Origin: Oscillospiraceae bacterium
GTDB lineage: Bacteria; Bacillota; Clostridia; Oscillospirales; Oscillospiraceae
Assembly (NCBI GenBank): GCA_021768185.1
Contig: JAETNP010000011.1
Location: 124,001 to 188,000 of the forward strand
DNA: 64,000 bases
Reading direction: 5' to 3'
Of the stretch, positions 51,372-58,916 are shown piece after piece (position 1 is the first letter of the stretch; each line of letters begins with the position of its first letter). The notes under the pieces were generated by a model, which was not told the DNA's origin, searched no databases, and saw only the letters and a program-made list of their open reading frames with translations. The position numbers and the translations under genes are program-made.

Positions 51372-51932
51372 GTGGAACAACCGAAGGAACTGTCCGTCAG
51401 CGGCGTTCCCTACGCCGTAAAAAAGCTGCTGGGAAAGGGCAAGGGCGGCTACTCCTACCTGGTTACGGACGGGACGGGGGAGTACGTCCTCAAGCAGATC
51501 CACCACGAGCCCTGCGATTACTACCAGTTCGGCGGCAAGCTGGCCGCGGAGCTGAACGACTACCGGCGGCTGCGGGAGACCGGCATCCGGATGCCCCGGC
51601 TGCTGGCGGCGGACCGGGAGGCGGAGCGCATTTTGAAGGAGTACATCGCCGGGGACACGATCTTCGACTATGTGCGCCGGGACCGGATGCGCCCGGAATT
51701 TCTGGACCAGGTCCGGGAGATGAGCCGCCTGCTGGCCCCGGCGGGGCTGAACATCGACTATTTCCCCACCAATTTCGTGGTGCGGGACGGACTGCTGTAC
51801 TATATCGACTTCGAGTGCAACGACTACCAGGAGCAGTGGGATTTCGAGCACTGGGGCGTTCTCTACTGGTCCCGGACGCCGGAATTCCTGCGGTACCTGG
51901 CGGAAAATCCCGCCTTGTCAAGTCCTTCCTGA
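51372..51932 (+). CDS. Protein-kinase-like protein
   Basis: A 186-residue kinase-fold protein: a Gly-rich loop LLGKGKGGYSYLVTDG, VLKQI (ATP-binding Lys), LKEYIAGDTIFDYV hinge, and NIDYFPTNFVVRDGLLYYID, where the catalytic-loop HxD...N is replaced by NIDYFPTN and the metal site is YIDFE. It is shorter than Ser/Thr kinases, closer to RIO or lipopolysaccharide-core kinases. The target is unknown. GTG start after AGGAGG. The galM promoter overlaps its 3' end. Confidence 0.75.
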   Translation: MEQPKELSVSGVPYAVKKLLGKGKGGYSYLVTDGTGEYVLKQIHHEPCDYYQFGGKLAAELNDYRRLRETGIRMPRLLAADREAERILKEYIAGDTIFDYVRRDRMRPEFLDQVREMSRLLAPAGLNIDYFPTNFVVRDGLLYYIDFECNDYQEQWDFEHWGVLYWSRTPEFLRYLAENPALSSPS

Positions 51933-51943
51933 TATGATATACT
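51915..51943 (+). promoter_or_regulatory. Promoter of galM
   Basis: TTGTCA (51915-51920), 17-bp spacer, TATACT (51938-51943). Confidence 0.75.
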
Positions 51944-51979
51944 GGACTTAGAATACCCACAGATAAGGAGGCGATTCCC

Positions 51980-53011
51980 ATGTCAGTATGCAAGTCGCCC
52001 TTCGGCGCTGCCCGGGATGGCCGGGGGGTGGATCAATTCACTCTCCGCCGGGGCGGCCTGGAGGCGGAAATTATCACCTACGGCGCGGCCCTCCGGGCCC
52101 TGCGGGTCCCGGACCGGGACGGAAAGCCGGTGGACGTGTTGCTGGGCTACGACACCGTGGAGAGCTATGAAACCAACGGCGGCTACCTGGGCGCGGTGGT
52201 GGGCCGGTATGCCAATCGGATCGCAAACGCCAGCTGCCTCATCGACGGCCGGCGGACCGCCCTGGTGCCCAATGAGGACGGCAAGCAGCTCCACGGCGGC
52301 CCCGAGGGCTTTTCCACCCAGATCTTCGCCGCGGAGGCGTCCGGGGAAGACAGCGTGACCCTCACCTATGTCTCTCCCGGCGGGCAGGGGGGCTTCCCCG
52401 GCCAGCTGACGCTCCGGGTGACCTATACCCTCACCGAAAACGCCCTGCGCCTGCGGTACGAGGCCGTCAGCACCGAGACCACCCACTGCAACATCACCAA
52501 CCACGCCTATTTCAACCTCAACGGCGGCGGGGACGCCATGGACCATGTCCTCTGGCTGGCCTCCGACGCCTACACCCCCGTGGGGCCCGACAGCATCCCT
52601 CTGGCCATGTCCCGGCCCGCGGCGGGCACGCCTTTCGACTTCTCCGCCCCCAAGCCCCTCTCCCGGGACATCGGCGCGGACGACGAGCAGCTCCATAACG
52701 TGGGCGGCTATGACCACAACTACGTCCTCTCTCCCGCCCAGGGGCTGCACTTGGCGGCCCGGCTCACCGGGGACCGCAGCGGCATCGTCATGGAAACCTG
52801 GACCGAAAAGCCCGGCATCCAGCTCTACAGCGGCAACTTCCTGGACGCCTCCGGCGGCAAGGGCGGCGTGGACTACCGGCCCCGGATGGGCATCTGCCTG
52901 GAGACCCAGTTCTTCCCCGACAGCCCCAACCATCCCGAGTGGGGCGACATCCTCCTCCGTCCCGGACGGCGGTACGACTACACCACCGAGTACCGGTTCC
53001 CGGAGGCGTAA
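51980..53011 (+). CDS. galM: Aldose 1-epimerase (mutarotase)
   Basis: A 343-residue galactose mutarotase that interconverts alpha and beta anomers of aldoses. Family motifs are complete: GAALRALRVPDRDGKPVDVL, VVGRYANRIANA, NEDGKQLHGGPEGF, TNHAYFNLNG (catalytic His), YDHNYVL and GICLETQFFPDSPNH (catalytic Glu). AGGAGGCGATTCCC precedes the ATG. The nuclease gene follows after 12 bp. Confidence 0.96.
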   Translation: MSVCKSPFGAARDGRGVDQFTLRRGGLEAEIITYGAALRALRVPDRDGKPVDVLLGYDTVESYETNGGYLGAVVGRYANRIANASCLIDGRRTALVPNEDGKQLHGGPEGFSTQIFAAEASGEDSVTLTYVSPGGQGGFPGQLTLRVTYTLTENALRLRYEAVSTETTHCNITNHAYFNLNGGGDAMDHVLWLASDAYTPVGPDSIPLAMSRPAAGTPFDFSAPKPLSRDIGADDEQLHNVGGYDHNYVLSPAQGLHLAARLTGDRSGIVMETWTEKPGIQLYSGNFLDASGGKGGVDYRPRMGICLETQFFPDSPNHPEWGDILLRPGRRYDYTTEYRFPEA

Positions 53012-53023
53012 GGGGGCGGAGCC

Positions 53024-53833
53024 TTGACGGAAGAGAAGAGCCTCCGCAGCCCGGAAAATCTCGCCCGGCTGGCACGGCTGCGGCTGATGGACGACGACCT
53101 CATGACCCGGTGCTTTGAGAGCGACCCGGCCTGTGTGGAGCTGGTGCTGCGCATCGTGCTGGAAATGCCGGAGCTGACGGTGCGGAGCGTGCGCACCCAG
53201 GTGCCCGCGGCGAATCTGACGGAGCGCTCCCTGCGGCTGGACGTGGTAGCCGTAGACAGCGCCGGGCGGATCATCAACGTGGAGATCCAGCGCTCCGACC
53301 GGGGCGCGGGCAGGCGGCGGGCCAGATTCCACAGCAGTATGCTCGACAGTGCGCTCCTACAGAAAAGCGAGGATTTCCAGGCCCTGCCGGAGACCTGGGT
53401 GATCTTCATCACCGAGCACGACGTACTGCGCCGGGGGGAACCGCTCTACAAGGTGGAGCGGTGCATCCTGAACACCGGCGAGTTATTTGACGACGGCGCG
53501 CATATCCTATATGTAAACGGCGCGTTCCGGGACGACTCGCCCCTTGGGCGGCTGATGCACGATTTTTCCTGCACCAAGGCGGCGGATATGCACTACGCCG
53601 TCCTGGCGGAACAGGTGCGCTACTTCAAGGAGACGATGGAAGGGAGTGATACCATGTGCAGAGTGATGGAGGAGATGTGTGAAAAGGAGCGGAAAATCGA
53701 GCGGAAGAAAAACCGGACGGAGACAGCTCAAAAGCTGCTGGCAATCGGAAAGCTCACTCTGGAAGAAATCGCTGAATGCGCCAGTCTCCCCCTTGACGAG
53801 GTCCGGCGCTTAGCAAAGGAGATGCGCCAATGA
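53024..53833 (+). CDS. Rpn-family PD-(D/E)XK nuclease (recombination-promoting nuclease/putative transposase)
   Basis: A 269-residue protein of the Rpn/PDDEXK transposase-like family. The nuclease core (about 15-200) has RSLRLDVVAVDSAGRIINVE with D...ExQ as LDVV and NVEIQRSDRG, RRRARFHSSMLDS, and IFITEHDVLRRGEPLY. The C-terminal part (about 211-269) is a charged helix followed by an HTH-like segment LLAIGKLTLEEIAECASLPL. Rpn proteins cut DNA and some act in phage defence as toxins. The start is a TTG at 53024 after GGGGCGGAG. An internal ATG with its own ribosome-binding site lies at 53654 (listed separately). Confidence 0.83.
   Translation: MTEEKSLRSPENLARLARLRLMDDDLMTRCFESDPACVELVLRIVLEMPELTVRSVRTQVPAANLTERSLRLDVVAVDSAGRIINVEIQRSDRGAGRRRARFHSSMLDSALLQKSEDFQALPETWVIFITEHDVLRRGEPLYKVERCILNTGELFDDGAHILYVNGAFRDDSPLGRLMHDFSCTKAADMHYAVLAEQVRYFKETMEGSDTMCRVMEEMCEKERKIERKKNRTETAQKLLAIGKLTLEEIAECASLPLDEVRRLAKEMRQ
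53654..53833 (+). CDS. Possible intragenic small product of the Rpn gene
   Basis: In the same frame as the nuclease, ATG 53654 is preceded by AGGGAG (53641-53646) at a 7-nt spacing. It would give the 59-residue tail starting MCRVMEEMCEKERKIERKKN, with the HTH-like segment. In E. coli RpnA an internally started C-terminal product blocks the full-length toxic nuclease; the arrangement here is similar. Translation is not shown by sequence alone. Confidence 0.45.
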   Translation: MCRVMEEMCEKERKIERKKNRTETAQKLLAIGKLTLEEIAECASLPLDEVRRLAKEMRQ

Positions 53834-54171
53834 GCAGCCGGATCATGGAGGAATTACTGGAAGAAGCTCAGCTGGAGGGAGTGGAAAAAGCGCGTAAGAT
53901 GCCGTTGGAGGAACTGCGCCGCAGCATCGCCGAGTATGACCGGATCAAGAAAATAGAGCTGCGCCAGCATGTCGTTTGGAAGCTGCTGACCGCCGGACCG
54001 CTTTCTATGAAAGAGATCGGGGAGCTGATTGGCGTTCCTGCGGATGAGGCGGCACGGCTGCTGAGAAAACAGGAACCGAAGAATCATACGCTCCAAGAGC
54101 TGGTTGGCGCTTCTATGGATGAAACCGAGTGGACGGCGAAAGGACAAGAACTTAAAAAATATGCAGAATAA
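53830..54171 (+). CDS. Small helical protein with Rpn-tail-like HTH segment
   Basis: A 113-residue protein starting MSSRIMEELLEEAQLEGVEK. Its centre, WKLLTAGPLSMKEIGELIGV followed by PADEAARLL, lines up with the C-terminal segment of the preceding nuclease. It overlaps the nuclease stop (ATGA) and has AAGGAG upstream, so it is translationally coupled. Not a known family; it could modulate the nuclease. Confidence 0.65.
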   Translation: MSSRIMEELLEEAQLEGVEKARKMPLEELRRSIAEYDRIKKIELRQHVVWKLLTAGPLSMKEIGELIGVPADEAARLLRKQEPKNHTLQELVGASMDETEWTAKGQELKKYAE

Positions 54172-54454
54172 TCGTTGGCTGTTTGAAGCGACATTAGATT
54201 CCGGCAGAGACAAACAGATGCACTTTTGGTCGGATGAAAGAATGTCCGAATATGTAAACGACTTCAAGGAGGAGTGGCTGTTTACTACCATCCGCGCAGC
54301 CATATACATGCTGCGCAGCGGAAAATACAGCAGGCAAAAAATTGCTGAGACGCTCGGACTTCCGGAAAGACAGATGGAGGATCTTGAGAATGCCTTGATT
54401 CTTCCTCCGGAGGAGATTAACCCATTCAAGGTTCTTTTAGAAACGTCTGAGTAA
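54161..54454 (+). CDS. Small protein with Rpn-tail-like HTH segment
   Basis: A 97-residue protein starting MQNNRWLFEATLDSGRDKQM. Its IYMLRSGKYSRQKIAETLGL plus PERQMEDLENAL is a third version of the same HTH-like segment. It overlaps the previous gene by 11 bp; the ribosome-binding site is weak. Base composition is lower in GC than the surrounding region. Function unknown. Confidence 0.6.
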   Translation: MQNNRWLFEATLDSGRDKQMHFWSDERMSEYVNDFKEEWLFTTIRAAIYMLRSGKYSRQKIAETLGLPERQMEDLENALILPPEEINPFKVLLETSE

Positions 54455-54707
54455 AAATTTCCTCCACAAAACGCGCTGGGGCGTGGAACCTTCCGGGGTG
54501 GAAATACGTCTTATAGTTAGCAGGCACGGGGCGGGGAGGTTCAAATCTTCGGCCCGGATTAAGAAATGATGCAACAAGGATACAGTTTCGATACGTACTT
54601 TCCGCAACGGACTGGTATAGTACGCTCGTAAACAAATCCGTCAGGCGGAAGGCCGCCTGATGGCAGGCCCGTCGGGGCCCGCCTACATGAGAAAGGATGG
54701 ATACTTT
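54455..54707 (+). promoter_or_regulatory. Leader region of the Ig-like/SLH protein gene
   Basis: No gene seen. TATAGT at 54616-54621 could be a -10 box without a clear -35. Two GC-rich hairpins follow, TCAGGCGG-AAGG-CCGCCTGA (54642-54661) and GGCAGGCCC/GGGCCCGCC-like pairing (54662-54683), close to the ribosome-binding site. Confidence 0.45.
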
Positions 54708-57700
54708 ATGAAAGCAATGAAACGCAGGCTGCTGTCGCTGCTCCTGGCGATGGCAATGGTTTGCACGTTGGTGCCCACGGCGCTAGCGGCGGATAGTGGG
54801 AGCGGTACGATTTCTGCTCCAAACGCCAAAGCAGGGGTGCCTACCACGCTAACTTTGTCAAATCTATCGTTAACTGGTAACGATACGCAGGGAAATAATG
54901 GTGCATATACAGCAACCTCTACTAGTTGGTCTGTTACTCAGAGTCCTGCTGATGTTTCACAAAATCCCACTGTAGGTAGTAATGGTTCGGTTACGTTTCC
55001 TGCTGCGGGACAGTACACCGTTCAAGCAACGGGAGCGGCTAGCAAAACAGGTGACACAACTGTAACTGGTAACTATACTGTAACCGGACAGGTAACTGTA
55101 GCAGCAGCGGATACTCCTTATGTTACAGATGTTAATATCACCCCCGCTTCCGTAGAACTTACACTGGGGTCAAACAAGACCAGTCAAGTGCTGTCTGCCA
55201 GTGTGACTATGTCCAGCGGCACAGATACCCAGGGGGTAACGTGGGCTGTTAAATCTGGCGCAGACTATATTACATGGAATGAAGCCACAAAAACGGTCAC
55301 TGCCAAGGCGGAGGGTACTGCTGTTATTACAGCTACAGCTGTAGCGAAGGGCCAGAATAATACTCCTGTATCGAAGGATGTTACTATTAAGGTCAATCCC
55401 GCCGCCCTCCCCACCTTCACCATTACTGCAAACCCCGCAAGCATTGCAGCCAATGGACAGACAACGCTGACAATTCCCGCCACTACATCTACGGGCGCAG
55501 CCATGCCCGCTTATAATGGCAACATAGCATGGGAAGTTACAGCAAATTCCTCGCTTGCATACTTGAACGCTTCAACAACTGCAGGAACCTCAAATACGCT
55601 GTATGGCCGTAACCAGACAAACAGCAACGGCACAGTAACAGTCAAAGCCACCCTGTCGTATAATGGGACAGCGGTTGCAATAGGTACTGTGAATGTTACG
55701 GTTAATGCTGCCAGCTCTGTCATTGTCTCTACATCAGCCAATGGACAAGATGTTACCAACGTCCCGCTTGCCGGGTATGGCAGCCAGACTACACTGTATG
55801 CCCGCTATTCAACCGGAGCAACAGATAGTACTAACTATCGCTTTGTTTGGTCTGTTACCGGCGAGAACAGCATTGTCCAGACGAACAACAGCAATCAATA
55901 TTATAGCAACCAGTTGTGGGTTCAGGCTATCGGCACGGGTACTGCCACGATTGATGTTACTGCATATAACGAAGCCAACCAGGTGGTGGGTACTAAGAGA
56001 GTAACCATTAGTGTTACTAGTACCGGACTGCAGCCCTCGGTCACCGTGTATAGCGATACAGAATATATATTCTCTGATACCGATGCCAAAGGAAAGGCTT
56101 CTGTTGCGGACCAGATCTATTCCCTGGTACGTGATAACTCCGGAAGATATTTGTACTCCGTTATCTTTACCCAGACTACAAATACTTATGGTGATCTGTC
56201 TGCAACCAGAGGTGGGACATATTATGCTGATGGCGTCGGCAGCACTAGTGGAGGCCGTTTAAAGGATATCGTCTTTACCCCCAGGCAAACAGGTACGGCC
56301 ACGTTCACCTTTACTGCGTACTATGCCAATATTGGTGGTACTGTCGTCTCCAATGCGCCGCTGTATGGAACCCTGTCTATCACCGTCACCGGTGACACCA
56401 CCTCCGGCGACATCACCTACACCGCCTCCATCGGCGACGACGTGTACTTCGACATGGGGGACTTCGAGGACTTCTATTACACCAAGACCAGCCGGGGCAC
56501 GCTGGACCGCGTGACCTTCACCATGCCCTCCGGCGGATATCTGTACAGCGACAGAAGCCGCCTGAGCTCCAGCAGCGCCACCTGCTACGTCTCCCCCCGG
56601 AGCAATGAGAACGACCTGGGCAGCGTGTACTTCTCCCCCACCGGCACCACCGCTTCCAGAGCCGGCACCGTGCGTATCAGCTTCACCGCCTACGGCAACA
56701 AGAGCAACGTCGCCGGCACCGTGGCGATCACCTACCTCAACGGCGCGGCCAAGGATATCAACTATTCCACCGTGGGCGGCTCCGTGACCCTGGACCCCCA
56801 GGACTTCATTGACGCCTACAAGGAGGTCACCGGCAAGACCGCTCCCAGCAACCTGACCATCCAGTTCCAGGAAGTGCCCTCCAACGGCACCCTGACCTAC
56901 ACCGGCGGCAGCAGGGACGTGGACCTCACCAGAAGCAACGTGCGCGGCAACAAGTACAGCACCAAGACCACCGGCTCCTACCGCCTGAACCAGCTGACCT
57001 ACACCGGCACCAGGGGCACGGATACCATTGAGTACATCGCCTACAGCGGCAGCGCCGCCCAGTTTACCGGCAAGGTGGTCTTCAACGGCACCGCCGCCGT
57101 GCCCACCGACGTGGTGGTGACCTACGGCTCCACCGGCGGCCAGGCCGTCATGTTCACCCAGAACGACTTTGTCCGGGCCAACAGCGTCATGTCCAACGCC
57201 GTCAAAGTCCGCTTCGTAGTGCCCACCAACGGCACCCTGACCATGAACGGCTCCAACGCCGCGGGCATCGACATCGCGTCCTCCCTGCTGGGCAGCGTGA
57301 GCTACAAGCCCAAGGCCGGCTTCAACGGCACGGACCGGATCATTTTCGCGGCCTACGATTCCCGGAGCCAGCTGGTGGCCAGCGGCAGCGTGAATATCAC
57401 CGTGGTAGGCAACACCGGCACCAGCACCACCACGCCCGGCGGCGTCACCGACGTGAGCCAGTTCAAGGATGTTTCCTCCACCGCATGGTACCGCAATGAT
57501 CTTGCCACGCTGGTCAGCCAGGGCATCATCACCGGCAAGGGCGAGGGCAAGTTTGATCCTCTGGGCACGGTGACCTACGGCGAGGCGCTCAAGATGATTC
57601 TGGAGGCCTGCGGCTACACCGCGACTCTGGGCACGGGCAGCAACTGGGCCATCAACTACAAGAATCTGGCGGTGAGCAACGGCTGGATCAGCAGCAGCAT

Positions 57701-57986
57701 TGAATTGAACGCGGCCATTTCCCGCAACGCCACCGCGGAACTGGCGGCCCGTGTGATGGGCGTAGCTCCGGCGACCAGCGGTTCTCCCTTCGCGGACGAG
57801 GCCAACGCCTACGCCGTAGCGCTTTACTACACGAATCCCCAGATCTTCGTGGGCGACAACACCACCGGCAAGCTGCTCTTCAAGAACGGCTCTCCCCTGC
57901 TGCGGCAGGAGGTCTGCGCGGTGATCTGCCGTGTGCGCAATTACCACACCCAGCACACCACCAACACGATGCCTGACGGCATCTAA
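54708..57986 (+). CDS. Secreted Ig-like repeat protein with SLH domains, mosaic composition
   Basis: A 1092-residue exported protein: signal peptide MKAMKRRLLSLLLAMAMVCT... (about 1-29), bacterial Ig-like modules (VNITPASVELTLGSNKTSQV, FTITANPASIAANGQTTLTI, repeated Thr/Ser-rich beta domains to about 550), further repeats in 560-920 (FYYTKTSRGTLDRVTF, PSNGTLTYTGGSRDVD, PTNGTLTMNGSN), and C-terminal SLH repeats (QFKDVSSTAWYRNDLATLVS, GIITGKGEGKFDPLG). It is a cell-wall-bound surface protein. Residues about 35-560 are encoded by markedly AT-richer DNA than the rest, changing sharply near 56385. ATG 54708 has AAGGATGG upstream. Ends at a strong terminator. Confidence 0.88.
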   Translation: MKAMKRRLLSLLLAMAMVCTLVPTALAADSGSGTISAPNAKAGVPTTLTLSNLSLTGNDTQGNNGAYTATSTSWSVTQSPADVSQNPTVGSNGSVTFPAAGQYTVQATGAASKTGDTTVTGNYTVTGQVTVAAADTPYVTDVNITPASVELTLGSNKTSQVLSASVTMSSGTDTQGVTWAVKSGADYITWNEATKTVTAKAEGTAVITATAVAKGQNNTPVSKDVTIKVNPAALPTFTITANPASIAANGQTTLTIPATTSTGAAMPAYNGNIAWEVTANSSLAYLNASTTAGTSNTLYGRNQTNSNGTVTVKATLSYNGTAVAIGTVNVTVNAASSVIVSTSANGQDVTNVPLAGYGSQTTLYARYSTGATDSTNYRFVWSVTGENSIVQTNNSNQYYSNQLWVQAIGTGTATIDVTAYNEANQVVGTKRVTISVTSTGLQPSVTVYSDTEYIFSDTDAKGKASVADQIYSLVRDNSGRYLYSVIFTQTTNTYGDLSATRGGTYYADGVGSTSGGRLKDIVFTPRQTGTATFTFTAYYANIGGTVVSNAPLYGTLSITVTGDTTSGDITYTASIGDDVYFDMGDFEDFYYTKTSRGTLDRVTFTMPSGGYLYSDRSRLSSSSATCYVSPRSNENDLGSVYFSPTGTTASRAGTVRISFTAYGNKSNVAGTVAITYLNGAAKDINYSTVGGSVTLDPQDFIDAYKEVTGKTAPSNLTIQFQEVPSNGTLTYTGGSRDVDLTRSNVRGNKYSTKTTGSYRLNQLTYTGTRGTDTIEYIAYSGSAAQFTGKVVFNGTAAVPTDVVVTYGSTGGQAVMFTQNDFVRANSVMSNAVKVRFVVPTNGTLTMNGSNAAGIDIASSLLGSVSYKPKAGFNGTDRIIFAAYDSRSQLVASGSVNITVVGNTGTSTTTPGGVTDVSQFKDVSSTAWYRNDLATLVSQGIITGKGEGKFDPLGTVTYGEALKMILEACGYTATLGTGSNWAINYKNLAVSNGWISSSIELNAAISRNATAELAARVMGVAPATSGSPFADEANAYAVALYYTNPQIFVGDNTTGKLLFKNGSPLLRQEVCAVICRVRNYHTQHTTNTMPDGI

Positions 57987-58009
57987 GCGCAGCCATACAG
58001 CGAATGAAA

Positions 58010-58043
58010 GCCGCCCCCCGCGCCGTAAGGCGCGGGGGGCGGC
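58010..58043 (+). terminator. Terminator of the Ig-like/SLH gene
   Basis: Fifteen-bp perfect GC stem (58010-58024 with 58029-58043, loop GTAA) followed by TGGCTATTCTTT. Confidence 0.75.
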
Positions 58044-58061
58044 TGGCTATTCTTTGCGGAA

Positions 58062-58093
58062 AGAAACCAGGCGGGGTGCGCATCCCGCCTGGT
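58062..58093 (-). terminator. Terminator of the 50-aa gene
   Basis: ACCAGGCGGG/CCCGCCTGGT stem (58066-58093), followed on the minus strand by TTTCTTT. Confidence 0.75.
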
Positions 58094-58100
58094 CATTGGT

Positions 58101-58253
58101 TTACTTCTGAGACATTCCGGTGATATATGCTTTGATCAGCGCCTTGATCTCCTCCGGGGTATAGGATTCCTTTCCTTCCGCAGATTCGATGATGTCGATC
58201 AAATCGTAGGCCATGGATTTCTTGATCTCATTGGATTCCCTGTCTGTCGGCAT
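58101..58253 (-). CDS. Small helical hypothetical protein (50 aa)
   Basis: MPTDRESNEIKKSMAYDLID, then SYTPEEIKALIKAYITGMSQ: two probable helices. GGAGGAG lies 6 nt upstream of the ATG and a terminator follows, so a real gene is likely. No family recognised. Confidence 0.65.
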   Translation of the reverse strand: MPTDRESNEIKKSMAYDLIDIIESAEGKESYTPEEIKALIKAYITGMSQK

Positions 58254-58340
58254 ATTGCTCCTCCTTTCCATCAGGCGGCATATACGGATCTTATATTTTC
58301 AACTATATCATGCACCGGAGGCAATGTCAACTGGGGGCAC

Positions 58341-58838
58341 TTATGAAAACCAATAGTACGCACGCTCCTCCGTCTCCCGGCGGAGCTGGCCTCCGTTGGC
58401 CTCGGCCACCCGGCGGGAGGCGGCGTTGTCCGGATAGACGGTCACCAGGATCTCTTCCGTGATGCCCATCCGGCGGGCCTCCTCCAGCAGCAGGCGCAGC
58501 AGTTCCTTTCCATACCCCTTGCCCCGGTGATCGGAGGCGACGGCGTAGCCGATGTGGCCTCCGGCCTCCCGGAGGGCGTCGGTGAGCCGGTGGCGCAGAT
58601 TGCCCTGCCCCACGGGGACGCCGTCCGACATAAGCCAGAAGGTGCTGGCGGGGACCATCCAGTCCTCCAGGCCGACGCCCTGGGCCATGTCCACTTTTCT
58701 TGTGAGATAGGCGGGAAAATCGGCGTAAGGGATGCCGTAGGCGCTGTTGAGAAAGCCGTTTTCCTTAGCGCCGATGTGCTGGAGCATATCGTAGAATTCC
58801 CTGCCGTCGGTCAGGGATACGGGCTGCAAGTATAGCAT
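58341..58838 (-). CDS. GNAT family N-acetyltransferase
   Basis: A 165-residue acetyltransferase with the acetyl-CoA motif GYAVASDHRGKGYGKELLRL and a following VTVYPDNAASRRVAEANGGQ. The C-terminal RRETEERAYYWF is typical of GNATs acting on small molecules or peptides; substrate unknown. GGGAGGAATGTACC precedes the ATG at 58838. Confidence 0.9.
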   Translation of the reverse strand: MLYLQPVSLTDGREFYDMLQHIGAKENGFLNSAYGIPYADFPAYLTRKVDMAQGVGLEDWMVPASTFWLMSDGVPVGQGNLRHRLTDALREAGGHIGYAVASDHRGKGYGKELLRLLLEEARRMGITEEILVTVYPDNAASRRVAEANGGQLRRETEERAYYWFS

Positions 58839-58858
58839 GGTACATTCCTCCCAAACAG

Positions 58859-58889
58859 AAACCGGGCGGGTATTGACACCCCGCCCGGT
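58859..58889 (-). terminator. Terminator of pnp
   Basis: ACCGGGCGGG/CCCGCCCGGT stem (58861-58889), followed on the minus strand by TTTCTGTTT. Confidence 0.8.
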
Positions 58890-58916
58890 TATTGAATTTC
58901 TATGGTTTGCTTTGGG

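Noticed and set aside
48912-51851. 979-codon minus-strand frame
   Set aside because: Shadow of the transglutaminase-like gene, whose Cys-His motifs and membrane segments are on the plus strand.
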